Positions 1 through 9,257 of a stretch of DNA of 64,000 bases are shown one piece after another. Made by a program: the position numbers and the translations under genes. The notes under the pieces were generated by a model that was given only the letters and a program-made list of their open reading frames with translations, made no database searches and was not told the DNA's origin. The number at the start of each line of letters is the position of its first letter. Position 1 is the stretch's first letter. Source of the DNA: Holophagales bacterium. Lineage in GTDB: Bacteria > Acidobacteriota > Thermoanaerobaculia > UBA5066. Location: positions 582,093-646,092 of the forward strand of contig JADJZB010000021.1 of assembly GCA_016719485.1 (NCBI GenBank). The letters are read 5' to 3'.

Positions 1-2
1 AG

Positions 3-521
3 GCGATCTGGCTTCCTCCGCTCCGCGAACGGGGAGAGGACGTCGTCATCCTCGCGGGTCATTTCGCGCGCCACTATGCCGGCGCGCTCGGGCGGCCCGT
101 CCCGGAGCTGGCCGACTCCGTCCTCGAGGTCTTCCGAAGCTACCCGTGGCCCGGGAACGTGCGGGAGCTGCGGGGGATCGTGAGGGATCTCGTGGCCAGC
201 GAGCTGACGACGGTCTCCGTCCCCGATCTCCCCCCGCGGATGCGCTTCTCCGCACTCAGGGACGCGGGCTGGAACCGGTCGCTCGCCGACGTCGAAACCG
301 AGCACGTGAGGCGCGTCCTCGCGGCAGTCGACGGCAACAAGACGCGCGCCGCGGAGATTCTCGGAATCGACCGCAAGACCCTTCGCGACAAGCTGCGAGA
401 GCGGAGCTCGCCGGCGCAGCCGTCCCGCGACGAGGCGCCCGGAAAGGAAGAGGGGGCCTTGCGGCCCCCCTCCTCTGCGGTGGAACCGCCTCCCGAGCTC
501 AGAAGAAGTAGAGAGCGTTGA
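3..521 (+). CDS. Sigma-54-dependent response regulator, C-terminal part (5' end outside window)
   Basis: The visible 172 residues are the end of a bacterial enhancer-binding protein. They contain the last part of the AAA+ sigma-54 interaction domain, with the motif WLPPLRERGEDV and then the family signature YPWPGNVREL. A Fis-type helix-turn-helix follows, with the recognition segment NKTRAAEILGIDRKTLRDKL. Proteins of this family bind upstream enhancers and hydrolyse ATP to open sigma-54 holoenzyme promoters. The receiver or sensor domain lies outside the window, so the signal is unknown. The stop overlaps the convergent porin gene by 23 bases. A link to nitrogen control is suggested only by the ammonium channel next door and is inference. 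Confidence 0.9.
   Translation, partial: AIWLPPLRERGEDVVILAGHFARHYAGALGRPVPELADSVLEVFRSYPWPGNVRELRGIVRDLVASELTTVSVPDLPPRMRFSALRDAGWNRSLADVETEHVRRVLAAVDGNKTRAAEILGIDRKTLRDKLRERSSPAQPSRDEAPGKEEGALRPPSSAVEPPPELRRSRER
452..469 (-). terminator. Candidate terminator of the amt-porin operon
   Basis: A perfect 7-bp stem (GGGGGCC / GGCCCCC) with a TTGC loop lies just past the porin stop on the minus strand, inside the 3' end of the convergent sigma-54 regulator gene. Downstream on the minus strand the sequence is pyrimidine-rich (TCTTCCTTTCC) but has no long T run, so termination is plausible rather than certain. Confidence 0.4.
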
Positions 522-1676
522 GGAGGACCGTCGGCTGCGTCCCAGTGAGGCTGGATTCCTTCTCGAAGACGTCGCGGGTCGAGTGGTCGAGCCGCAGGTC
601 CGCCCGGAGGACGAGCCCGGGAGCGACCTTCAGCTCCGGCGTGAGCGTCAGCTCCGAGAGGGTCTGCGGTGTCCCCGTGCGGACTCCCTCCGGGTCGTCG
701 AAGACCTCGGCGCGCAGGACGAGCGCAAACGAGGGGGAAAGGCCGAGGCGCCCGTAGAGGGCGACGCCGCCCCACGTCGCGTCCTGGCCGGGCCCGGCGG
801 CGTTCTCCTCGGTCGCCCAGACGGCGTCGAGCCCGAGCGCCGACCCCGCCCCGAGCTTCCACGTCCCGACGACGTTGAGGAACGTCCGGTCGTCCCCGTC
901 GTTTCCGGCGCGCTCCGGCCCGAAGAGGGCGTTGACGTAGAGCGTGGCGTTCGAGGGAAGGGTGAACGCGAGCTGGCCGCCGACGGACTTCGACGAGTTC
1001 GAGTCCTCGACGTTGTCCCAGCCGTTCACGACCTCGACCATCGCCGAGACCGTCCCGGAAAGGGCGTAGGTCGCCTTGACCCCGGCGTGAGTCGCCGGCT
1101 CCGCGTAGCCGAATAGGAACGAGCGGGTCGCGTTGTCGTTGTACCCGTCGTAGCCCTCGATCACCTCGTAGCCGCCGTGGGTCGCGAATTTCCCGGCGTC
1201 GAAGCGGAGGCCCGTTCCGAGCGGCGCGACGTACGAGACGAATGCCTGCTGAAGGTCGAAGTCTCCCGCGATCCCGTCGTCGTCGCGGAAGAGGCCGGCC
1301 GCCGCGGAGACCTGAGGGATCGATGCGCCGGCGACGGCGTCGACCCGGAAGCCCGCCTCGCCAGGGGCGGAGGCGACCTTCTGCAGGACGAGCTCGGCGC
1401 CGTCGATCTTGATCGCGTTGTCCTCGAAGTCGAAGACGCGGAGCTGGTTCGTGCCGGAGTCGGGGCGGTTGAAGTTCCAGGACCAGCTCGTCGTGGCGAA
1501 GCCGTTCACGGCGATCGCTTCGTACCACGGCGCTGGGGCGGCCGCCGCCGGGTGCCGTCGCTGTAGCCGCGGTGGTCTTCCTGTCCGAAGGCGTCAGGCG
1601 TGAGGACGACGGCGAACGCCGCCGCGCCGAAGGCGAGGAGGAGGGCCGCCCCGCGGCCCTCCTTTGTCCGGGCCAC
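499..1676 (-). CDS. Outer-membrane beta-barrel porin, signal peptide in another frame (frameshift)
   Basis: The barrel frame (499 to about 1545) encodes a protein ending in Phe-Phe with alternating aromatic/polar strands (PWYEAIAVNGFATTSWSWNF, GTGLRFDAGKFATHGGYE), typical of OmpL-like or phosphate-selective-type porins. It has no start with a signal peptide in its own frame. In the adjacent frame a GTG at 1676, four bases after the ammonium-channel stop, encodes a clean signal peptide (AALLLAFGAAAFAVVL, cleavage near AFGQ). The two frames join around 1535-1556 in a GC-rich run, so one indel restores the gene. RBS-like AGGGG lies in the end of the upstream gene. Translational coupling suggests the porin serves the same solute as the ammonium channel; that is inference. 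Confidence 0.8.
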
Positions 1677-1679
1677 GGC

Positions 1680-2927
1680 TCAGACCCCTTCGAGGTAGGC
1701 GGTCTCGCCGTGGATCGAGCTGTCGAGCCCCGAGCGTTCCCCTTCCTCGGTGACCTTCACGACGGTCACCCGGTCGATCAGCCAGAGCATTCCGTACGTG
1801 AAGACGAACGCCCACGCCGACGAGATCACGACGGCGAGGAGCTGGACGAAGAAGAAGCGGCTGTTGCCGCGGAGGAGGCCGTCGACGCCCGCCGGGTTGA
1901 AAGCCGTCGTGGCGAAGATGCCGCTGAGGATGATCCCGATGAACCCGCCAACGCCGTGGACGCCCCAGACGTCGAGGGCGTCGTCCCAGCCGAGCTTGTT
2001 CTTCAGGGCGACCGCGTAGAAGCAGGCGACGCCGGCGATGACGCCGATGAGGCAGGCGGTGGTGGGCGAGACGTATCCCGCGGCCGGGGTGATCGTCGCC
2101 AGGCCCGCGACGGCGCCCGTGAGGAGGCCCAGGAACTTCGGCTTCTTCGACGTCATCCAGTCCATGGCGAGCCACGCGATGGCGGCGAAGCTGCCGGCGA
2201 GGTCCGTGTTGAGGAAGGCGACGGCCGTGACGGAGTCGACCCGGAACTCGCTTCCCGCGTTGAAGCCGTACCACCCGAACCAGAGGAGGCCGGTGCCGAG
2301 CGCGACGAGCGGGATCGAGTGCGGGCCGCGGTCCTCGACCTTCCGCTTGCCGACGTAGAGGATCGAGGCGAGGGCGGCGATCCCGGCGATGTTGTGGACG
2401 ACGATGCCGCCGGCGAAGTCGAGGACGCCCAGCTTCGCGAGGATCCCGCCGCCCCAGACCATGTGGACGAAGGGGAAGTAGACGAAGGTCAGCCACCCCG
2501 TGAGGAAGAGCATGTACGCCTTGAACGTCACCCGGTTCGTGAACGCGCCCGTGATCAGTGCCGGCGTGATGACGGCGAACATCATCTGGTAGGCGATGAA
2601 CACGATCATCGGGATCCCGTCGTTGACCGGGGAGGGCATCTGAAGCGTGATGCCGCGCAGGAACGCCCAGTCGAAGTTCCCGATGATCCCGGCGAAGTCC
2701 GTGCCGCTTTTCAGGTCGCCGCTGAAGCACATCGAGAACCCGTAGGCCCACCAGAGGACCGTCGTCCAGCCCATGGAGACGAAGCTCTGGATCATGATCG
2801 CCAGGACGTTCTTCCGTCCGACGAGCCCGCCGTAGAAGAAGGCGAGGCCGGGGGTCATCAGCATGACGAGGCTGGAGCACAGCAGCATGAAGGCCGTGTC
2901 TCCCGTGTTGATGGTCATCTGGGGCAT
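1680..2927 (-). CDS. amt: Ammonium channel, Amt/MEP/Rh family
   Basis: A 415-residue inner-membrane protein with about 11 hydrophobic helices. Amt signatures visible include TPGLAFFYGGLVGRKN near the N terminus, the FPFVHMVWGGG segment carrying a conserved pore His region, DFAGGIVVHNIAGIAAL and the second His segment DVWGVHGVGGFIG. The start at 2927 was chosen because it has GAGGAG seven bases upstream and opens directly into the first Amt helix; the longer upstream reading is arginine-rich non-membrane sequence. It conducts ammonium/ammonia and is usually gated by a PII protein, which is not encoded here. The porin gene follows four bases after the stop, forming an operon. Confidence 0.95.
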   Translation of the reverse strand: MPQMTINTGDTAFMLLCSSLVMLMTPGLAFFYGGLVGRKNVLAIMIQSFVSMGWTTVLWWAYGFSMCFSGDLKSGTDFAGIIGNFDWAFLRGITLQMPSPVNDGIPMIVFIAYQMMFAVITPALITGAFTNRVTFKAYMLFLTGWLTFVYFPFVHMVWGGGILAKLGVLDFAGGIVVHNIAGIAALASILYVGKRKVEDRGPHSIPLVALGTGLLWFGWYGFNAGSEFRVDSVTAVAFLNTDLAGSFAAIAWLAMDWMTSKKPKFLGLLTGAVAGLATITPAAGYVSPTTACLIGVIAGVACFYAVALKNKLGWDDALDVWGVHGVGGFIGIILSGIFATTAFNPAGVDGLLRGNSRFFFVQLLAVVISSAWAFVFTYGMLWLIDRVTVVKVTEEGERSGLDSSIHGETAYLEGV

Positions 2928-3000
2928 GTCAGCTCCTCTGCAGGTAGGTCGTCGGGCCGGAACGGGCTGGCCGGTCCGGCGCCAACGGGCGAAATGAAAA

Positions 3001-3022
3001 CGGCCCCGGAGCGTCCGGGGCC
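3001..3022 (-). terminator. Intrinsic terminator or attenuator in the amt leader
   Basis: Perfect 9-bp stem GGCCCCGGA / TCCGGGGCC with loop GCG (3002-3022). Read on the minus strand it is followed by GTTTTCATTTC, giving a short U tract. It lies 75 bases upstream of the amt start, so it either insulates amt from read-through out of the decayed dnaE2 copy or acts as a conditional attenuator. Apart from this hairpin and the inverted repeat at 3102-3128 nothing is recognised in the 315-base gene-free stretch 2928-3242. Confidence 0.6.
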
Positions 3023-3101
3023 ATCGGAAACAGCGGATGTCGTCCGGGCGACGCCGCGAGGGGTGGCGGCGGGCTTCTTCGGGGCGGTGAGAGTGTGAGG
3101 A

Positions 3102-3128
3102 GAAATTCCCCGCAAAACGAGGAATTTC
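3102..3128. promoter_or_regulatory. Inverted repeat upstream of amt
   Basis: Perfect 8-bp arms GAAATTCC and GGAATTTC separated by 11 bases, AT-rich compared with its surroundings and about 175 bases upstream of the amt start. It looks like an operator for a dimeric regulator. No sigma-54 promoter with correct spacing was found near it. Confidence 0.35.
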
Positions 3129-3242
3129 ACCACGCAAAGGGGATCGCCGTCAACGACTGGAGAGACGGAGCGGCGTCCGGTCCGGGCCGGGCGCCGATCC
3201 GGGCCGGACGCGACGAAATGGAGGGGCGTCGTATCCCGGGTC

Positions 3243-4965
3243 TCACCGGAAATCGTGGCTCGGGGGCGTGCTCTCGCGGTGCTGCGGGTAAGGAGGCGAC
3301 ACGGGTTTCCTGAGCTCGGGGATCGGCTCCTCGAGGCTCATCCGCTCGAAGCGCTCCGCACGGATCGAGAGCGTGCCGTCCTTCTTCTGGAGGCGTCCCT
3401 CGACGACGAGGGCGGGGGAGCCGACGACGAGGGCGCGGTTCTCGCGGAAAAGGTCGGGGCGGAGGATCGCCTGGCACATCCCGGTCTCGTCCTCGAGGGA
3501 GAGGAAGACGAAGCCCTTCGCGGTGCCGGGGCGCTGACGGACGACGATGACGCCGGCGGTCTTCACCATCGACCCGTCGGGGGCCTTCGCGAGGTCGGCG
3601 GCGGAGAGGATTCCTTCGCGCCTGAGCTGCGCGCGGAAGTGGGCGACGAGGTGCGGCCCGGCGGTGATCTCGGAGGTCTGGTAGTCGGCGACGGTCTCCT
3701 CGAAGCGGCTCATCTCGGGGAGGGGCGAGGCGACGTCGTCCTCGAGGGTGTCGTAGAGCGGGCCCCAGGTCGCGCGCGGCGGAGGCGGCCTGCCAGAGGG
3801 CGGTGCGGCGCGAGAGGCCGCGGACGCCGGTTGCCGCGTCGGGGAGCGTCGCGAAGGCACCGGCGTGGGCGAGGGCGGAGAGCTCGTCTTCACGGAGGCT
3901 TGCGCGGCGGGCGAGGTCCTTGACACCGGCGAAGGGCGCGCGAGCCGCCTCGCGCTCGATGGCGTCGGCGGTCGAGGCCCTGAGGCCGCGCACGTAGCGC
4001 AGGCCGAGGCGGACCGCGAGCGACGGCGTGACGACGGCAGGTCCGGGGCGCGGCAGGTGCTTCGGCCACGGACCTTTCAGCCGCTCGGTGCGGCAGAGGC
4101 GCCCCGAACGGGTGACGTCGATCGGGAGGACGTCCGTCCCGTGGTGCTGCGCGTCCTTCACGAGCGTCGCCGGGTGGTAGAAGCCCATCGGCCAGGCGTT
4201 GAGGAGGCCGGCGAGGAACGCCGCGGGGTGGTGGACCTTCAGCCAGCCGCTCGCCCAGGCGATGAGGGCGAAGCTCGCCGCGTGCGACTCGGGGAAGCCG
4301 TAGAGCGCGAACGACGTGATGGACCGGACGATCTGCTCCTGCGCCTCGCCGGTGATGCCGCGCTCGGTCATCCCGGAGCGCAGGCGCGTCTCGATGACGG
4401 CCATCCGCTCGCTCGAGCGCTTGAACCCCATCGCGCGGCGCAGCTCCTCGGCCTCTCCGCCCGTGAAGCCGGCCGCAACCATGGCGATCTTCAGGAGCTG
4501 TTCCTGGAAGAGCGGGACGCCGAGCGTGCGCTTGAGGATCGGCTCGAGCGAGGGGTGCGGGTACTCGACCGGGATCCGCCCCTGCCGCCGGTCGAAGAAG
4601 GGGTGGACCATGCCGCCCTGGATCGGGCCCGGCCGGATGATCGCCACCTGGATCACGATGTCGTAGAAGCAGCGCGGGGCGTTGCGGGGGAGCGAGGCCA
4701 TCTGGGCGCGGCTCTCCACCTGGAAGAGCCCCACCGTGTCGGCCTTGTTCAGGATCTCGTAGACGGCAGGGTCGTCGTGCGGCAGGTGCGCGAGGTCGAC
4801 GTGGACCCCCTCGGCCGACCGGATCGTCGGGACCATCTCGGCGATGGCCCCGAGCATCCCGAGGCCGAGGAGGTCGATCTTGATGATGCCGAGGTCGGCG
4901 CAGTCGTCCTTGTCCCACTGGATGACGACGCGGCCGGGCATCGCGGCCGGCTCGAGCGGGACGAC
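3243..4965 (-). pseudogene. dnaE2 3'-half copy (5'-truncated, frameshifted)
   Basis: The sequence is nearly identical at protein level to the second half of the full dnaE2 copy (9539-13058), from VVPLEPAAMPGRVVIQWDKD to the shared C terminus PPSHDFR. It retains the later palm/fingers region, the helix-hairpin-helix region (RYVRGLRASTADAIE) and the OB fold (VKTAGVIVVRQRPGT), but lacks the PHP domain and the catalytic PDIDLD motif. A further one-base insertion near 3775 breaks the frame. Homology stops abruptly at about 4965, next to the toxin gene. It cannot encode an active polymerase. It seems to be a partial segmental duplication followed by decay, the largest of three such tails. Confidence 0.9.
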
Positions 4966-4996
4966 TCCGCGTTCCGCCTGGCCGCCGAGTCTTCCG

Positions 4997-5413
4997 TCAG
5001 GTGTGAGGTGTGAACAGGAGTCCGTGGACCGCGGCGGCTGCGGCGAGCCGCCGGTCGGTCGTCGCCAGGCTGGATCGGTCGCGAATCGCGATCGAGAGGT
5101 ATGCGGCGTCGTAGACGCTGAGCTCGTCGGTTGCTGCACGAGTCAGGACGTCCTCGAACGGGACGTGCGGCCGGACGACGATCGGCAGGCCGAGTAGCCG
5201 CGCATAGGCGCGCTCTGCGTCCCCCATCGCGATGCGCTTGCGGCGTACGGCCCCAAGGAGTCCGTTCCCCACCTCCAGCGGCCAGTGGGGTGCGGTCACG
5301 AGCAGCACGTCACCGGTGACCGCAGCCTCGAGAAGCCCCCGAAACGCCACCGGATCTTCGTCGCGAAGGACGAGGCCGAGCGAGATCGAGGCATCGACGG
5401 TGACCGTGATCAA
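4997..5413 (-). CDS. VapC-like PIN-domain ribonuclease toxin
   Basis: A 138-residue PIN-domain protein. The acidic residues of the family appear in order: D7 in VTVDASISL, E47 in WPLEVGN, D101 in SVYDAAYLSIA and D119 in ATTDRRLA, which would coordinate metal in an RNase active site. The predicted start is TTG at 5413, overlapping the antitoxin stop in a TTGA four-base junction, which is typical of translationally coupled toxin-antitoxin pairs. Family members cleave tRNA or rRNA and are neutralised by the partner upstream. The pair lies between two decaying dnaE2 tails, suggesting that it arrived or was retained with the duplicated segment. Confidence 0.88.
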   Translation of the reverse strand: MITVTVDASISLGLVLRDEDPVAFRGLLEAAVTGDVLLVTAPHWPLEVGNGLLGAVRRKRIAMGDAERAYARLLGLPIVVRPHVPFEDVLTRAATDELSVYDAAYLSIAIRDRSSLATTDRRLAAAAAVHGLLFTPHT

Positions 5414-5655
5414 CGCTGGCCATCCCGGATGAGATCAGATGCAGTCTCCGGCCCTGGAGAGGTTCTCGCCCTGATCTCCTCGAGCTCCTGAAGTGCAGCA
5501 TGGAGGGATTGCTTGTCCCCTTCGCCGTGTCCTGGAAGGACTCGTGCCACCGGCTGGCCGCTGTCGGTCAGGACCGTAACGACGCCCCTGGCGGCCGCCT
5601 GGAGTACGGCACGAAGGTCGGTTTTCGTGGCCTCGATCCAGAGTTCCTCAGTCAT
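5410..5655 (-). CDS. Phd/YefM-type antitoxin
   Basis: An 81-residue protein whose N-terminal half matches the Phd/YefM fold: WIEATKTDLRAVLQAAARG then VTVLTDSGQPVARVLP, the beta strand pair that follows the DNA-binding helices. The C-terminal 35 residues are charged and probably wrap round the toxin. It overlaps the PIN toxin by four bases and would repress the shared promoter and neutralise VapC. Phd-type antitoxins with PIN toxins are a common combination. Confidence 0.82.
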   Translation of the reverse strand: MTEELWIEATKTDLRAVLQAAARGVVTVLTDSGQPVARVLPGHGEGDKQSLHAALQELEEIRARTSPGPETASDLIRDGQR

Positions 5656-5779
5656 GGCCTCATATCCCTCGTTTCGTCGAGGCGATTATCTACCCCTGCT
5701 GCGTCAGAGCTCGGAAGCTCTCGGTGCCAACACCGAATGGAACACCCTCCCGGCTGCCGTGACCGTCGAGTGTCGCGCC

Positions 5780-5967
5780 TCACCGAAGATCGTGGCTCGG
5801 CGGCGTGCTCTCGCGGTGGCGCGGGTACGGGGGCGAGACGGGCTTCCTGAGCTCGGGGATCGGCTCCTCGAGGCTCACCCTCTCGAGGCACTCGGCGCGG
5901 ATGGAGAGCGTGCCGACCTTCTTCTGGAGGCGCCCCTCGACGACGAGGGAGCGGTTCTCGAGGAGGG
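5780..5967 (-). pseudogene. dnaE2 tail remnant, about 190 bases
   Basis: The segment reproduces the last roughly 70 codons of dnaE2, starting at the same stop codon position as copies at 3243 and 9539 and retaining the stretch that encodes RKPVSPPYP. It has several substitutions and an internal deletion of about 24 bases relative to the full gene near 5938. It has no upstream coding part. It lies immediately downstream of the Phd/VapC pair's promoter side, between it and the FG-GAP gene. Confidence 0.85.
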
Positions 5968-6166
5968 GCCCGTGTCAGCCTCGCGGCCCCGCCCGGGAGC
6001 CGCTGAAGCCAAGACCCGTCCGACTCGAGCGCCCGGAGCTCATCCCCCTGTCTGACCAGCGGTGCGACGGCAATCCGAGAGGCGCCGGCTCGGGAGAGGA
6101 GCCGGCTCTGAAGACGTGTGGCGGCTGGGCGGCGTGAGAACGAGGCCACATCGAGCACTTCCGAGC

Positions 6167-8731
6167 ATGGTTCGAGTACTCGTCGCCGTCGCTCTCCTCG
6201 TCCCCGGGCTCGTGCTTGCCGGGCCCTGCGCGACGCCGTCGTTCTCGCTCCCGTTCGACCTCGGCCTTCCGGCGGGACATTTCCTGTGGCTCGACGCCGC
6301 GGAGGTGGACGGGGACGGGCGCCCGGACGTCGTCGCGTTCAGCGAAACCGAGCGGGAGATCATCGTCTTTTGGAACCGCGCCGAGGGCCTCGACCCCGGC
6401 CCGGTGACGGAGCTGGACGAGACGATCTACCTCTCGGTGAGCGTCGTCGACCTGAACGACGACGGTCGGGCGGACCTCCTCGTCGACGTCGGCGCGCCCT
6501 GGGCCAAGTCCCGGAGTCTCGAGCCGCGGCTGGGCGACGGGGCCGGCGGGTTCGTGAGGGCGGCGGCCGAAGCGGTTGTACTGCCGCCGTACGCGGTGAT
6601 CGCCCTCGCCCGAGTCGACGGCGGCGGCATCCCCGACCTCCTCGCCGTCTCGCCGTCGGCGTCGGACGCCACGAAGCTGCAGGTCGGGAGGTGGCGCGCC
6701 CGCGGTGACGGGACGTTCCTGGCGCCGACGACGGTCCTGACGCTCGACAACCCGTTCCCCGCAATGCAGAGTCAGCTGGGCCTCGTCGCCGGAGACGTCG
6801 ACGGCGACGGCCGGACGGATCTCGTCGTCTCCTCGCACGCCTCCAGTCCCGGAATCTCGTACTCCTCGAGCGTCTGGCTCGGGGACGGCGCCGGTGGATT
6901 CGGGAGGAGTCCCGGCGCGCCGGCCGGCTTCGCGACTGAGCTCCGCGACGTCGACGGCGACGGAAGGGACGAGCTCGTCGCGAGCGAGCAGGGGGGCGAA
7001 GGGCGGGAGGTCGGGATCCTGAAGCGTGAGACGGGCGGGACGTGGGTGAGCCTCGGGCGATGGACCACCTCGGGCGACGTCCTCCTCGGAGAGCTGGACG
7101 GGGACCCGACCCGCCTGGAAGCCCTCCTCACGGAAGGGCCCTTTCGCCTTTTCCGGCTGGAGGAGTCCGGTCCCGTCGAGCTCGCGACGCTCCCGGCCCG
7201 TTCGCCGGCGACCCTCCTCGATCTCGACGGCGACGGCCGTCTCGACGTCCTCACCCTCGCGCCCGACCCCCTGGGGCCCCCCGCCCGTCTCGTCCTCGCC
7301 CGCGGCGGCTGCGGACCGGGACGGGGGACGACCTCGCTCTTCGTGCCGGCGTTCCTCTGTCTGACCGGTGCCGAGGCGACGCGATTCGAGACCGAGCTGA
7401 CCGTCTCGAACCTCGGCGCCGCCGGGATCTCGGCCGTCCTGCGATTCCACCCCGCCGACGGCGGCGCCGAGCACGCCCTGTCCACCTTTTCGCTCGAGCC
7501 GGGCCGAGTCCGGCGCTTCTCGACGGCTGCCGACGCCGGGGCGGAGAAGCTCGTTCTGCCGGACGGCGTGAGCCTGGGAACCGCGATCCTCGAGGCCTCG
7601 ACCCTCGACGGGTCGTCCCCGGGCGTCGTTGCGGACGTTCGGGTCGTCTCGGAGCGGCCGGGTTCGGGGCGCGGCGGCGTCGGATTCCGCGCGCGTCCCG
7701 CCGAAGGGCAGCAGGTCGGGTCCCGCGCGGAGCTGGCGTGGCTCGTCGAGGATTCGGAGGACCGGACGAACCTCGCGGTCGCGAGCGTCGGTCCCGATCC
7801 GGTGACGCTGCGCGTGACCGTCTTCTCGGGGGTCCCCGGTCGTCCGGAACACGTCGTCCTGCCCGACCGCACGCTGGCCCCGTACGGCATCCACCAGTGG
7901 AACCGCATCCTCGCGACCTCGGGGCTCGGAGGCCGGAGCGGCTGGGCCCGGATCGAGCGGGTCGCCGGCGGCCCCTGGACGGCCTGGGCCACGGTCAACT
8001 CGAACGGGACGGGGGACGGGTCGGTCGTCGAGGCGCAGGGAGCGTCGTCGGGGGACTTCCTCCCCGCGATCGTCGGGAGCGACAGGTACCGGACGGACCT
8101 CGTCCTTACGAACCCCACCTATCAGAACCGCCGGGCGATCCTCCGTTTCCCGGCCGTTTCCGGAGGCGAGTCGATCTCGCTCGACGTCGAGGTCGGGCCG
8201 GAGTCGTCACGGACGATCGACCCGGTCGCGGCTCTCCGAGACGCCCTCGTCATTCCGCCCGTCTCTTACGTGGGCCACTGTTCCGTGCCCCAGCCGTTCC
8301 TTGCGGGGGCGCGCGTGAGGACGACGTCCTCCTCGTCTTCGTTCGGTGTCTATACGCCCCCGGCGCGGCTGACCTCGGGCCAGACGATGCTCGTCACCGG
8401 CCTGCGCCAGGACGAGGGGAACCGCTCGAACCTCGCGATCGTCGTGCCGGACCTCGAGCCCTCGTCCCTGTTTCGGGTTGAGCTCTTCGACGGGCGCACC
8501 GGCGAACGACTGAAGGCGATCGAGGACGTCGCTCCGGGCGGCACTTGGGGCGCTCCGTCGAGGGTCCAGCTCGATTCGGTCCTCCTCGGCACGGGAGCAC
8601 CCTTCGGGTGGGCGCGTGTCACACGGACCGCCGGCGGGGGCCCCTTCTTCGCCTACGCCGTCGTCAACGACGGCGCGGCGCCGGGTCTCGGGTCGGGAGA
8701 CGGGACGTACCTGCCCGGGATACCGAGGTAG
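6167..8731 (+). CDS. Secreted FG-GAP/VCBS repeat protein with two C-terminal lineage repeats
   Basis: An 854-residue exported protein. The ATG at 6167 was chosen because it opens a signal peptide (VRVLVAVALLVPGLVLAGPC). The first half has FG-GAP/VCBS calcium-binding repeats, each with a D-x-D-G-D-G core: EVDGDGRPDVVAF, DVDGDGRTDLVV, DVDGDGRDELVA and DLDGDGRLDVLTL, suggesting a beta-propeller. The second half contains two repeats of about 220 residues, each passing through NLAxxxx and ending in W-A-x-V-N-x-x-G-x-G-D-G-S/T. Related repeats end the subtilase at 38190-43059. The role is probably surface adhesion or matrix binding. It is the only plus-strand gene among the dnaE2 fragments, and dnaE2 remnants flank it on both sides. 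Confidence 0.82.
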   Translation: MVRVLVAVALLVPGLVLAGPCATPSFSLPFDLGLPAGHFLWLDAAEVDGDGRPDVVAFSETEREIIVFWNRAEGLDPGPVTELDETIYLSVSVVDLNDDGRADLLVDVGAPWAKSRSLEPRLGDGAGGFVRAAAEAVVLPPYAVIALARVDGGGIPDLLAVSPSASDATKLQVGRWRARGDGTFLAPTTVLTLDNPFPAMQSQLGLVAGDVDGDGRTDLVVSSHASSPGISYSSSVWLGDGAGGFGRSPGAPAGFATELRDVDGDGRDELVASEQGGEGREVGILKRETGGTWVSLGRWTTSGDVLLGELDGDPTRLEALLTEGPFRLFRLEESGPVELATLPARSPATLLDLDGDGRLDVLTLAPDPLGPPARLVLARGGCGPGRGTTSLFVPAFLCLTGAEATRFETELTVSNLGAAGISAVLRFHPADGGAEHALSTFSLEPGRVRRFSTAADAGAEKLVLPDGVSLGTAILEASTLDGSSPGVVADVRVVSERPGSGRGGVGFRARPAEGQQVGSRAELAWLVEDSEDRTNLAVASVGPDPVTLRVTVFSGVPGRPEHVVLPDRTLAPYGIHQWNRILATSGLGGRSGWARIERVAGGPWTAWATVNSNGTGDGSVVEAQGASSGDFLPAIVGSDRYRTDLVLTNPTYQNRRAILRFPAVSGGESISLDVEVGPESSRTIDPVAALRDALVIPPVSYVGHCSVPQPFLAGARVRTTSSSSSFGVYTPPARLTSGQTMLVTGLRQDEGNRSNLAIVVPDLEPSSLFRVELFDGRTGERLKAIEDVAPGGTWGAPSRVQLDSVLLGTGAPFGWARVTRTAGGGPFFAYAVVNDGAAPGLGSGDGTYLPGIPR

Positions 8732-8746
8732 CCCTCATCCCGGTGC

Positions 8747-8784
8747 TCTCGGAAATCACGGCTCGGGGGCGTGCTTTCGCCGTG
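8747..8784 (-). pseudogene. dnaE2 terminal remnant, about 38 bases
   Basis: The segment TCTCGGAAATCACGGCTCGG and onward matches the last codons of dnaE2 (compare 3243-3281) at roughly 31 of 37 positions by eye, and the similarity to copy 3243 also continues a few bases past the stop (ATCCCGG). It is too short for a firm call alone, but it is in the same orientation and at the same kind of position, just downstream of a toxin gene. Confidence 0.6.
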
Positions 8785-8810
8785 ACGCCCCTGCTGCTGT
8801 CCGACGCTCG

Positions 8811-9257
8811 TCAGTTCGCCCGTCGGACGGTCTGGAGAGGGTGCCGCCACCGAAGCTTCGGGAACCGCGCGAAGTCGCGGTCCGTCGTCACCCACTCGCA
8901 CCCCGACTCCAAAGCGAGGGCCGCGAGCCAGGCGTCCGGGACGAGGTTCCCGCGCACGCCGCACTCCCGGCAGAGCCGCGTGAAGATTTCCCAGTGCCTC
9001 GGGCCCGGCACGATCCCGACCGCGTTTGGGCGATCCCGGACCTCGTGGACGAATGCGAGCGCGCTCTCGAGCGGCGTCGGCTCGCGGAAGACCTTCGGGT
9101 GCGTGACGACGCGCAGGAAGCCGCTCAGGACGAGGTCGGAGACCCCGTAGGCGGAGTCCGACCCGAGGGTCGCCTCCAGCCACTTCCGGTACTTCGGGTG
9201 GTCGGGCGCGTCACGGCGATGCGCGTGGACGAGGACGTTAACGTCGAACAGGAGCAC
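8811..9257 (-). CDS. VapC-family PIN-domain toxin
   Basis: A 148-residue PIN protein of the mycobacterial-type VapC branch: the N-terminal strand LLFDVNVLVHAHR with D5, then VSDLVLSGFLRVVTHPKVF, VPDAWLAALALE and the final strand CEWVTTDRDFARFP carrying the last acidic residues. The start is GTG at 9257, overlapping the upstream antitoxin by 20 bases. The predicted activity is a metal-dependent endoribonuclease. It is unrelated in detail to the PIN toxin at 4997, so the two modules are not duplicates of one another, although both sit beside a dnaE2 tail. Confidence 0.88.
   Translation of the reverse strand: MLLFDVNVLVHAHRRDAPDHPKYRKWLEATLGSDSAYGVSDLVLSGFLRVVTHPKVFREPTPLESALAFVHEVRDRPNAVGIVPGPRHWEIFTRLCRECGVRGNLVPDAWLAALALESGCEWVTTDRDFARFPKLRWRHPLQTVRRAN

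Noticed and set aside
2928..3242. Sigma-54 promoter for amt (GG-CGATCCCCTTT-GC on the minus strand near 3140)
   Set aside because: The GG to GC spacing is one base too long for sigma-54, and the hexamers are poor.
3243..4965. A second functional error-prone polymerase gene
   Set aside because: It lacks the PHP domain and PDIDLD catalytic motif, starts inside the gene and has an added frameshift, so it is a decayed tail copy.
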